Below, piece after piece: positions 46,601-55,994 of a stretch of DNA of 64,000 nucleotides (the first letter of the stretch is position 1; each line of letters opens with the position of its first letter). The translations under genes and the position numbers were made by a program. This DNA is from Plectosphaerella cucumerina (lineage: Eukaryota; Ascomycota; Sordariomycetes; Glomerellales; Plectosphaerellaceae). The stretch lies in NCBI GenBank assembly GCA_020746995.1, contig JAGPXD010000002.1:5146001-5210000 (forward strand). Reading direction: 5' to 3'. The notes under the pieces are model-generated. The model worked only from the letters and a program-made list of their open reading frames with translations, had not been told where the DNA came from and did no database searches.

Positions 46601-49600
46601 AAACATCGAAACATCGAAACATCACCCACTCCGAGTCCTGTCGTCATCATCACCGATGACGAGGATGATCCGGAGCAGATCCAAGGCCCTTTGGAGAACC
46701 ACGATCCGCTGCCAGGGCCCGGAGGCTACTAGTAGCCGGGCTAGCTTTGCGTCACGATTGTCGCCGTGATCCGCGCCGGCGTCTTGGATGGCTCGACGCC
46801 GAGGACCGGGGAAGCCGGTCAGCGCGGGACGCCGTCTTGGGCTTTGCAAGTTTGGCACTTGGGCAGGCAAGGCAGGCCAGCAGAGGGTAAGGGGGGTTCA
46901 AATGGAAAATCGAGGTTTTATCGTTTTATCGTCTCGTCTCGACATCGGAAACCTTCCGGCCTCTTTTTCGCCATTACTGTCTGCGATGCGACGCCAAGAG
47001 GGGGTGATTCGTCAGTCAAGAGGCGGGGTGCGCCCTCGCCCTCGCCTTCGTGGCAGTGTTGTCGAAGGGGCGACTTTTTTTCGGCTGCCCCTCCTCCCGA
47101 GCCTCTGTCCTGAGGCCTCTTGAAGCGGAGGGGGAGGGGCTGACGCGGTGGGTGGTGACTTCAAATTGGTCGCCAAGAAGAGGACGAGATGAATGCGCAT
47201 CATAATGTCCGTCAACCCGCGGCAGCACCAGGAACAGCAAAACGCTTTCGACGGGCGATCGTGCGAAGAATGTTTCGACCGTTGGGCGGTTCCGATCCGG
47301 GGAAACCCCAGCATTGACCCCGTCACTCGCATGCCAGTCACAGTCAGTCGGGCTGAGACTGTCACTGCGATGAGAGGTGATTGTCCCTCGTCCGGGCTGA
47401 TCCTGGCGGCGGGATCTGCCACTCAGGCAAGGTACCAGCACCACCTGGAGACGCTAGCGGCGCGATTCTGCGGTTAAGACTGTGCCAGAGTGCCAGAATG
47501 CCAATGTGCCAGTGAGGGAAGATGATGCATCATCGCTCAGCCATCGGGCGCCCGCGCGGCGCAATCGTCCATTCTAAGCCACGGACAGCAGGCATTGTAT
47601 GGATGCTTACAGCCCAAAGGTCGCCGTCCGCGGTGATGCATCTGCAGAGGCCATGCCAATGTGCAGACCGCCATTCCTCCCAGGCTTCTCTGCATCTGGC
47701 TGTCACCTTGTGTTCTGTTCTGCTTCTTCTCCCACCGCCGCCACCGCCGATCCGCGCGCGCGAGACCCCGAGCAAAATGGGAAAAGCTGTCTGTCTGAGA
47801 CATTCCTGTCTGCAGATTGCCGTCCCCGTCGACAAAGCCCACACCCACCACGTCTCGCCTCACCTCACCTGTCCTTACTTCCCCTCCCTCCCCTCCGCCC
47901 CCCCACGTTGCATCGCCGTGTGTCGAGGTGTGTGTGTGGGCGGGAGGGCGGGTGTCGTCCGCGTGTGCGACTCGCCGTACCTGAGAGAAAGTCTGAGGGA
48001 AATTGTTGCCCCGGCCGGCAGGGACACACGACCGGACGGGACGGGGCACGATCGTCTGTCCTTCCAACCTGTCGTCGTCGTCTTGGCCGGCCGCTTCTGT
48101 CTGTTCCCTCGTTGTGCCCGCAAGCAAAACTGCAGAGTACCAACTGGAAGTATTGTATCGGGTTGTCGTGTACTTGTAGTAGCAGCGGCGTCGCCCTGCA
48201 TCGCCCGCCCGCGGGGGAAAATGGAAAGCCCCCCAAGCCCCTCCCCCCCGAAATGGCCGCGTCGGGCTTGTTGTCGGCGGAACCTGGGCTGACGGGACGG
48301 GCTGGCGGCTTTGACAGCGCGGCCACTGCGTCTCGCTGCACTGCACCTTCCAAGAAAAGGCGGATGCTCGGCGCACCTTGTCGAGGGCCTTGGAGCTTGG
48401 GGGCCCCGCTGGCACCGTCCCGGGTTTCCGTGGACACCAACTCTGGCAGGGCGGTACCTGGGTACTTACTTTCTGGATAAAGTGTGCTCTCTCCCCAAGT
48501 GCCTAAACTGGCGTTCCTTGGTTTAATCAAGCTGCGCGCCCCTTGAGTTTCTCACTGGACGACGGCGCAATAAGCCCTGACATTAGCATCAGCCGGACTG
48601 CTGGCAGAGGGCGTCCGGCATTGGACGACGAGCTGATGAAAGCGTGCGGGAGCGCCGCCTGGAGGCGTCTTCTCGGCCCTGCTCTCCAGAGGTACCTTTT
48701 GTACAAGAGGTACTTGTGGAGGGAAGGAGGGGGGAGACACTAAGACGCCCCTCCCCTCCCGTCGCGGTTGCCCCCCCCTCCCCCCAATCCGACTGTCCTC
48801 TCACACTGCACCACCCGACATTGCGGTCCCTCCTCCTGGATCCGCTCCCCGGTCCCTCCGAGCCTGAACTCTAGCGGTACCTCGCCCATTCGCCCGTCTC
48901 CGGTGATGGGATTGGGAGGTGAGGGGGTTCAGGTCTACAGGTACAATCCATGACCAGCGCAGGCGCGGCACACTGCAGCACAACCAACACCTTGGAACAC
49001 TTGTCCGTCCTCGCAGGTCTACCTTTTACCTGCAGGAAGCGTCCGTCTGGTCTTATCCTTTACATCTTACCGCTGAACCCCATCGCTTCTTTCCACGCCT
49101 CTCCCCCTCTCCTCTCCTCTCCTCTCTTCTTCCTCTCTTCCATCTCGACGTCCTCTCACCTACACCCCAAGCAACTCACTCAGGTGTACGAGCACGGAGA
49201 ACACGCGACAGCCACATCCTGAACCCGCCCCGAACTCAGGCCCTTCATCATAGGCGACAGGGGCCTACCGACGAACCGCAGATCCCCGAGCCACCAGGCG
49301 ACCAGCGACCACCGCTCAACCCCGGACGTCCCACTCCGCCCGTGTAATTGAGATCCATAATATATCATCTCACGTCCCTTCCTCGCCCGCCCGTCCTACC
49401 GGTCCATTTCGCTAGAGCCCGGAAACCCCTTGGGCCCCGAATCGACCCCGGAACCGCGTCGCCCTGCCAATCAAAGTCTACACGACACGCTCGCGAGGAG
49501 GCCGCCGTGGAACTTTTGACGGCTTCGACTTCTTCTTCTTCCCTCCCTCTCCCACCAAGTGAAGAGAAGCCGTGTATGTATCCAGCGTACTCCTAGCGCG

Positions 49601-49766
49601 GTCCGACCCGGCACCACCCTGATCGACCTCCCCCGAACATCGACAGCCACCCACCGAGCGTCCGTACCGACTGCGACTGGCCAAGGAGTCAGGACAAAAG
49701 ACGTCCTAGGGCGCAGCAGGAACAGCCGTGGACCTCCCGGGCCCCCGCCGGGAACCCGACCCAAAG
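43682..49766. other. Intergenic region (6.1 kb)
   Basis: No supportable gene. 43820-44350 is noticeably richer in A and T than its surroundings but shows no coding pattern. Tandem 8-mers AAACATCG (46601-46624) and GTGCCAG repeats (about 47484-47513) occur. From about 48955 onward the plus strand is CT-rich and nearly free of ATG, and is probably the leader of the next gene. Confidence 0.55.
49576..49596 (+). promoter_or_regulatory. Upstream ORF in the leader of the next gene
   Basis: A six-residue ORF (M-Y-P-A-Y-S) carries the only ATG found between about 48955 and the start at 49767. Confidence 0.35.
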
Positions 49767-51431
49767 ATGATGGCATCGTATGCAGACTGGGGGCACACAG
49801 CCCCCACGAGACTCGCAAAGTCGCGCAGTAAGCCCGCCGTGAAGCCCATCCTCAAGAAGAAGGGCACGCAGTCGGCCAAGAGCTCGCTCGACATCGACCG
49901 CTCCTGGGAGGAGCAGATACATTTTGGCAGTCATGGCTGGGGCGGCAGCGGAGGAAACAGCAGCAGCAACAGCACCACCGCCAACCTCAAGGGCCCTGGC
50001 GCCAGCCCGGCTTCAGGCGCACTCGACTCGGCCGTGGGATGGGGCGACGGCGACACGGAAGCCAGCACCTACGCCAGCCGAGACGTCAGCTTCAGCTTGC
50101 CAACTCGCGACGGCGAAACAAGTTGTGGGAGTGGAGGTGTTTGTGGCGAGGGCGGCGGCGGTGCAAACGCCTCCAGGTCCAAATATTCACACGCCAGGTC
50201 CACGAGCGGCGCCTCGCACGCCAGCATCGCAACGTCTGGCAGCGGCCACGGCTCCTATCGCACAGGGAGCACCTTCGTCCACCCCTTTCAGCAGACCCCG
50301 CGGACGGCAACACCGCCTCTCTCTGTCACAAACTCCCTCACCTTTGACCCGCCGACACAACAACAGCAAAGCAGCTCGCGCGACTACGAGTACTCGCCCA
50401 CCATCACCGAGGACGAGGATCTCGAACTCGACGCGACCTACAGCCTCAGCCACTCGCGCAACGACAGCTACCAGGGCCACTCCTTGCCCTCCCAGAGCAT
50501 CCTGGCCTCCCACGCCGGCGCCAACACCAGCAGCGCCAGCAGCATACACGGGCCCCGTCGCCCCTCGCTCGCCAGCAACAGGACCTCGTCCCTCTCTGAC
50601 GTCAACCGCGTCAACACCAACCGCTCAACCTCCGTCTCGGGCGCCTCCCGCCTCGCCCACGTCCACAGCACCTCGGACCTTAACCTCCTCACCCTCAACA
50701 CCGACTCGCCCTCCTCATCCTCCGTCGCCTTCGGCACCTCCACTCCCGGCGCCGTCGCACCACTGTCCACCTCCTTCGCCGTCAGCTCTCCCATTTCGCC
50801 ATCGGTCATCTCGCCCTTGCGGACTTCCTTCGAGGGTTTCCGCATGCGCTCCCGCTCCGACATCGACCCAGGCTACCACGCCGAGCGTATCCGGCAGGAG
50901 CGTCAGAAGTGGCAGGAGAAGGAGCGTGCAAAGGCGCTCAAGCGCGAGAAGGAGGAGCAAAAGCGTCGCGGCCGCGCAGGGAGCAAGGAAGCCGAGGCCC
51001 TTGCTAAAAAGGAGCAGAAGGAGGCCGCAGCACGCCTCAAGACCGCCAACTCGGAGGACGATGCCGCTCCCGGCCGGCCCGTCAATGCCGGCAGCCCGAA
51101 GTTCAGCGCGGGCTACATCAGCGGCACCTCTTACAATGACACGTTTGAGCGGTCCAAGTCGGCCAAGTCACGGGACCTCCGCGCCCGGTTGCAGAACCGC
51201 GGCAGCCCCGAGGGCGACGACGAGGTTGCAGATGCCGAGAAGATGGGCTTTGTGAGCCGCAACTACAGCAGCACCGACCAGGGCCATGCACCAACCGGCG
51301 CGCAGGGAGTCAGCTTCGACCTGCCTCGGCGGACCACCTCGGCAAAGCGCAAGACCCAGGGCGCCTGGACGACCTTTGTTCTGTGGTTCCGGAGCAGAGT
51401 CCTGCGGTTACAGACCAAGCTGGAGAAGTAG
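49767..51431 (+). CDS. Unnamed low-complexity basic protein (554 aa)
   Basis: I do not recognise a function. A single exon runs from an ATG pair (MMASYADWGHTAP); the frame opens further upstream only through non-ATG codons. The N-terminus has a basic segment (AKSRSKPAVKPILKKKG), followed by about 350 residues rich in Ser, Gly, Thr and Pro, disordered and phosphosite-like. A charged helix follows near residues 370-430 (AERIRQERQKWQEKERAKALKREKEEQKRR), probably a coiled coil or an RNA/microtubule-type basic helix. The C-terminus ends in a hydrophobic-basic helix (WTTFVLWFRSRVLRLQTKLEK) that could attach to membrane. Codon use fits the neighbouring genes and the start is preceded by a leader depleted in ATG, so the gene is very probably real. 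It lies 893 bp before UTP11 on the same strand. Confidence 0.8.
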   Translation: MMASYADWGHTAPTRLAKSRSKPAVKPILKKKGTQSAKSSLDIDRSWEEQIHFGSHGWGGSGGNSSSNSTTANLKGPGASPASGALDSAVGWGDGDTEASTYASRDVSFSLPTRDGETSCGSGGVCGEGGGGANASRSKYSHARSTSGASHASIATSGSGHGSYRTGSTFVHPFQQTPRTATPPLSVTNSLTFDPPTQQQQSSSRDYEYSPTITEDEDLELDATYSLSHSRNDSYQGHSLPSQSILASHAGANTSSASSIHGPRRPSLASNRTSSLSDVNRVNTNRSTSVSGASRLAHVHSTSDLNLLTLNTDSPSSSSVAFGTSTPGAVAPLSTSFAVSSPISPSVISPLRTSFEGFRMRSRSDIDPGYHAERIRQERQKWQEKERAKALKREKEEQKRRGRAGSKEAEALAKKEQKEAAARLKTANSEDDAAPGRPVNAGSPKFSAGYISGTSYNDTFERSKSAKSRDLRARLQNRGSPEGDDEVADAEKMGFVSRNYSSTDQGHAPTGAQGVSFDLPRRTTSAKRKTQGAWTTFVLWFRSRVLRLQTKLEK

Positions 51432-52324
51432 GCTGGCTGTCCGACCGATGCTACCGAGGAGATGCCGAAACCCAGCAGTGGCACAGAAACCATGCCAGGA
51501 CGAGAGAAAAACGAAACTACACGAAAACAGAAGTACGACACAGAAGTCACCATTGTCTTTGAGCAATCTTGCGATATACCCATTTCCACTCGACGGGCGA
51601 AAGACGAGCAGGGACGACGGGAGCATCCTGTAGAGGGATGATGCAGTCGCCGACCTGCCAGACGCCATACGAGGCACGAACGTGCATCAACTCATCTCAA
51701 GGAGGAGCTCCCGCCATCTATTGCATGTCGGCAGTCCTTTTTTTCCCTTTCCCCGGCCCTATCCAGGCGTCGGGATTTTTATCAACATGCGCGGCGTTGG
51801 GGAGGGCATTGGTTTGGATGACAGCGGTTACTGTCACATTTCCCCCGGGCGTACGTAGACGCAACCCCCGCTCTTCCATTGTGAAGGCGAGCAGCAGGTT
51901 GAAGTCGCTTTTCCGAAGCGTACAAGAACAAATGCTGGACGGGTACAGATCATTTGTTGGAAACCTGGCCTCATTGGATTTGACGGCTGGGCCACCCGGC
52001 ATTGGATGCATAGCTCAGAGTACATAGCGGAATGAGCCAGCGATTTCATCTGACCATCAGGACAAGATGTGATGTGAGTGATGTGGGTATGAAGATGGTG
52101 ATGATCAGGGGTGCACAGTGCGTGGAAGACGCTGGTCCGTGCTCCACCATAGGCTGGCGTTATCGATAAACATTTTCCATTAGAATTTCTATCCAGGCTC
52201 TCTCTCCACCATCCAAACCATCACGACCACCCACTCTTTAGAACACAGCTTCTGCCGACCTTGTCGCCCTCCCTACCGACAACAACTCAAAACAGACACA
52301 AACCGAGCGACTTGAATTGGCGCC
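51432..52324. other. Intergenic region before UTP11
   Basis: It holds the 3' UTR of the upstream gene and the UTP11 promoter (TTATCGATAAAC near 52158-52170). No further gene is seen. Confidence 0.5.
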
Positions 52325-53205
52325 ATGTCTTCCATGCGCAATGCCGTCCAGCGGCGCTCCCATCGGGAGCGAGCCCAGCCCGTGGAGCGCAAGCGCCTCG
52401 GTCTCCTCGAGAAGCACAAGGTCCGTCTGCAGCCAGCAGTCCCCCTCTCGCATGCACCATTGCTGACACTCTCCCCCCAAAACAGGACTACAAGCTCCGA
52501 GCGCAAGACCACAACCGCAAGAAGGAGAAGCTCAAGGCTCTTCGCCAGAAGGCGGCCGACCGCAACGAGGACGAGTTCTACTTTGGCATGCTGTCCCGCG
52601 ATGGCCCGGGATCACGTCACAGCGATGGCAAGCGGTGGAAGGGCACCGTGGCGGGCGACCGCGGCAACCGGTCGCTGGATGTGGACGTTGTCCGGCTGCT
52701 CAAAACGCAGGATGTCGGCTATGTGCGCACGATGCGCAGCGTGACGGCCAAGCAGGTGCTGAAGCTGCGGGAGCAGGTCGTGTTCGCGTCCGAGGGCATG
52801 CCGGTGGAGGAGGAAGATGACGATGATGAGGAGTTTGACTTTGGGGCCGGGCCGGTGACGGCCAGGGCGAAGAAGATTGTATTTGTGGAGAGGGGCGAGG
52901 AGGTGCCTGCGCAGGAGGAGGACGACGAGGATGAGTTGGATCATGAGGAGGAGGAAGCGGCTGCGGAGTTCAAGGGTTTCGAAGACCGGGTGGACGGAGA
53001 GAGCGAGGCGGAGGAGAAGCTGCGGCGGGAGCGGAACCTGGCAAGGCTGAAGCGCGAGCTGGCCGAGGCGGAGAAGAAGCTCAAGGCGCTGACGACGGCG
53101 GAGCGCGAGCTCGAGGTGCAGCAGGCCAAGATGGCCAAGACGGCGACGTCGGGCGGGACGACCAAGACGGGCAAGAAGATCATGGTGCGGACGAGGAAGC
53201 GGTAG
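52325..53205 (+). CDS. UTP11: U3 snoRNP protein Utp11 (SSU processome)
   Basis: Component of the small-subunit processome, needed for U3-dependent 18S rRNA processing in the nucleolus. Two exons (52325-52420 and 52486-53205; 65-nt phase-0 intron) give 271 residues. The family's N-terminus is unmistakable: MSSMRNAVQRRSHRERAQP, LGLLEKHKDYKLRAQDHNRK, KALRQKAADRNEDEFYFGM, then LKTQDVGYVRT. The splice joins EKHK to DYKLRAQD, exactly where the conserved block is continuous in the family. An acidic stretch (about 155-220) and a charged coiled coil with basic end (KKIMVRTRKR) follow. The length suits the family. It converges on the oxidase gene with 191 bp between the stops. Confidence 0.95.
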
Positions 53206-53396
53206 GCTGTTGCGCTTGCTCGCGCATGAGGTGTATTTTCATTGTCTAATTCAAGCGACTGATTTCTGGCCAAGCTTCGGAGGTGCAGTGATGGCCCCGG
53301 GAGACACAACAGACGGTGTCGACTACTATGGTGGCGGGTATATGTATGAACAGATATCTACAATTGCGGTGGACTGACGGCGGAGAGGTGGACGCA

Positions 53397-54565
53397 TCAG
53401 AGCTTCGCCTTGGCCGGCGCTTCAACGAGCCCGAGGACTCCCTCGGCAACACCCCACGACAGCTCGAAGCCCCTCCCTCCGAGCCCGTATGCGTGAACAA
53501 TGGCCTTGCCATCACCAATGTCCTCGCGCTCGAGCCGCAATCCCCCCTTTCGGGTCGGGCGGCGACCGACAATATCCTTCAACACACGCATCTGACCGCC
53601 TTCGCTGGCCAGGACGGAGGGATATGTGGCGGCGAATTTGCGGAGCAAGGTCTCACGCACGGCGGACGAGGGCTCGGGATCCCAGTTGTCGGGCTCCTTT
53701 GTGCCGCCGATGACGGTGCCGCCGTGAAAGTTCCTTGGGACGGAAAACGTCCATGAGCCGTCGGCATTCTGGCGCGTTACGGTGGCATCGCACTCGTTGG
53801 CTACGAGACATGTCTGGCCTGCGGTGATGGGTCAGTGCTATTCGGCGGAGGAAGGGAATGGCATGTGACTTGCCTCTTGTTATGAAGGAAGCCTTGTCCC
53901 CGAAACCGTAGCCCGAGCAGTTGATGATGAGCTGGGCGGCGCCAAGGCTGGGGATGCTCAAAGCCTCACGCTCGTCGCGGAGGGTGCGGACGAGAGTCTT
54001 GCCGCCGGCGTGGACAAATCGGCGGAGAAGAAAGGCGCAGTAGACCATTGGGTTGACGCACCAAGTGCGATACTCGAAGCCGAGCCTGACGATATCATCG
54101 GGGAGTTCGTCGCGGCGAAGGAAGCGGAAGTCCTGGAAGCCATAGTCGCGAGCGCTCTGCTCGGTGAGGGCGCGGTACTCCTCAGAGGGCGCCTCGAAGT
54201 ACTCAACGCCCTTCATGAAGGTGATGGCAGCTTCGGGGTAGCGTTTCGCCAGGTCATCCATGCGCGCAAAAGTGGTCAGGGACATGGCGTGGTCGCGCTC
54301 CTCGGCGGCGATGCCTGGGCGAGGGAGGATGAAGCGGTTATGCGCGCCGGCCCACATGGAGGCATAGTCGATGGAGAGGCGGGCGTCGGCCGTTTCAAAG
54401 GGGGTTGGGAAGTCGCGGGCCACGATGGTGACCTTGTGGCCCTTTTCTTGAAGACGTATGGCGGCGCTGAGGCCGGTGACGCCGGCGCTGTGATGTGGTG
54501 AGTGAGGGGTCTGAACTTGGCAAGTGAGGTGGGGGAGATGTTTACCCAATGACGATGATCTGCAT
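53397..54565 (-). CDS. FAD-dependent D-amino-acid oxidase, peroxisomal
   Basis: Oxidises D-amino acids (or D-aspartate) to keto acids with release of hydrogen peroxide. Three exons (54565-54546, 54487-53874, 53818-53397) give 351 residues. The tiny first exon (20 nt) supplies MQIIVIG and joins GAGVTGLSAA to form the Rossmann FAD site GxGxxG at residues 7-12. Later motifs: DYASMWAGAHNRF, the tyrosine/tryptophan region GFEYRTWCVNPMVYC, LIINCSGYGFGD, and RPTRKGGLRLE with VHAYGLGGRGFELSWG near the end, whose Arg should bind the substrate carboxylate. It ends in A-K-L, a peroxisomal targeting signal type 1. The second intron begins GC (GCAAGT..CAG), because only that junction restores the TRGQTCLVANE frame. 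D-Asp versus neutral D-amino-acid preference is not decidable here. Confidence 0.93.
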
Positions 54566-55994
54566 GTTGAGGTCTTGACTCTGAGTCGTCTCTGGAACCT
54601 CAAGGGAGGGCAGCGGGGTTTATACTGGCATCGATGCGACGGGCTCACGATGTTGGCTCGGCGAGATGTGCCCAGAGCCGCCGATGGTCCGATGGAAGAG
54701 GTGTGTCTGTTGTCACTGATGTCAGGGAACCCCCACATCGGCGGCAGAGGGCTCGGCCGGCGGGGGTCGCTGGAGGCCGAAACTCGGAGCGGCCATTGAG
54801 GTCGAGGGCCGCCGGGCGCCGGTCATGACTCGGCAAGTTGTCGGGTCTGGTTTTCAGCGATGAGGTTGATGAAGTTGAGCGCCAGTCTTGAGCAGCTGGC
54901 GACACTTTCGTGGCATGAACGGCAGGCACGATCCCCCGTACCTGCCTGCTATTTCTTCTCCACACATTGGGGTGCTCCTTCTGCCACAACACCAACCCCA
55001 GGAAACGTCTCGACTGGCAGGCGATGTCACCACGGCACAGCGACCTGTCACATTCTGCTGACCGCTCTTCACATTGCCAGTGGTGATAGCGCCTGATCAC
55101 ACCAAGATCAGCATCTTGCATCACAGCACCCGCCTGAGAGACACTCACGGCAGTGACCTCCGTCTTCCGCGATGGGATCTAGAAGTATTCGTAGGCACTC
55201 CAAGAAGCAACACCGGACAGAGAAACCACTTTGATCAATTGACTAAAACCTCCAAAGCTTCATATTCATCCGAGGCCTGAGTCTGCTCCCCCTCCAGATA
55301 CCTACCCAGAGACGTTCCTCTACCGCCTCGACAGGCGCGGTTGTCCGAGTCGACGACCGCTCGGATTCGCTCAACTGGCGATGCGATGCAATGCAGCGAC
55401 GTGCCGGGAGACACAAAGGCCGGCCAATCGCCCTCTCCATCGCCATTGTCGACCAACCACCCCCGCGCGCCTGTCAGAGTCGGCTTCCCCCCCTGGTGAA
55501 CCCCGGTCTTGGTCTCGGCGGCTACGCTGCACCGTGATGGCCGCCGCCATTGGCTCGTCCCGACCGTCCCATCTATTTTCGTGGCTCGACGACGAACCAG
55601 TGCACTCGCCCACTTTGTCTGTCACCCCCTCCATCCCGACGCCCTCTCCGGCCTTCACCAGTCAGCGAACGGCCAGGATGGTCGACCAGCGCTTACACGG
55701 GAGCCGTGGCCCAAAGGGCGCCAGGCCTCGTCCCCCGGCCCCGGCGCTCATCGTGTCTGTACTGTTGTATATACTCGACACGATGCCCTTGTGCCTTTGG
55801 CGGCGGGCTCCCGTTCCTGTGACTACCTGCTCGAGATCTGATCGTGTTACCGGCTTTGCCAGGGGACGCACTCGAGTCTACAGCAGCACCTTGAAAGAGG
55901 TAGCTAGCAGCAACACACCGCTCTGCATCGTGTCTTGAGCCAGCGCCAAGGGATCGGGAGAGATACACTCAGAGGACGCAGCCAAGCCGCAGCC
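54566..55994. promoter_or_regulatory. Divergent oxidase/unnamed-gene intergenic region
   Basis: A 1.4-kb interval with the two promoters. Open frames such as 55381-55938 overlap several others and show no family. No specific site is recognised. Confidence 0.5.

Noticed and set aside
47537..48415. 292-codon open frame on the minus strand (and a 293-codon frame opposite)
   Set aside because: Both strands are open at once over the same DNA, the mark of GC bias rather than coding.
49924..51255. 443-codon frame inside the unnamed 554-residue gene
   Set aside because: Ala/Pro/Thr/Arg-rich shadow; the chosen frame has the ordered start, charged helix and clean stop.
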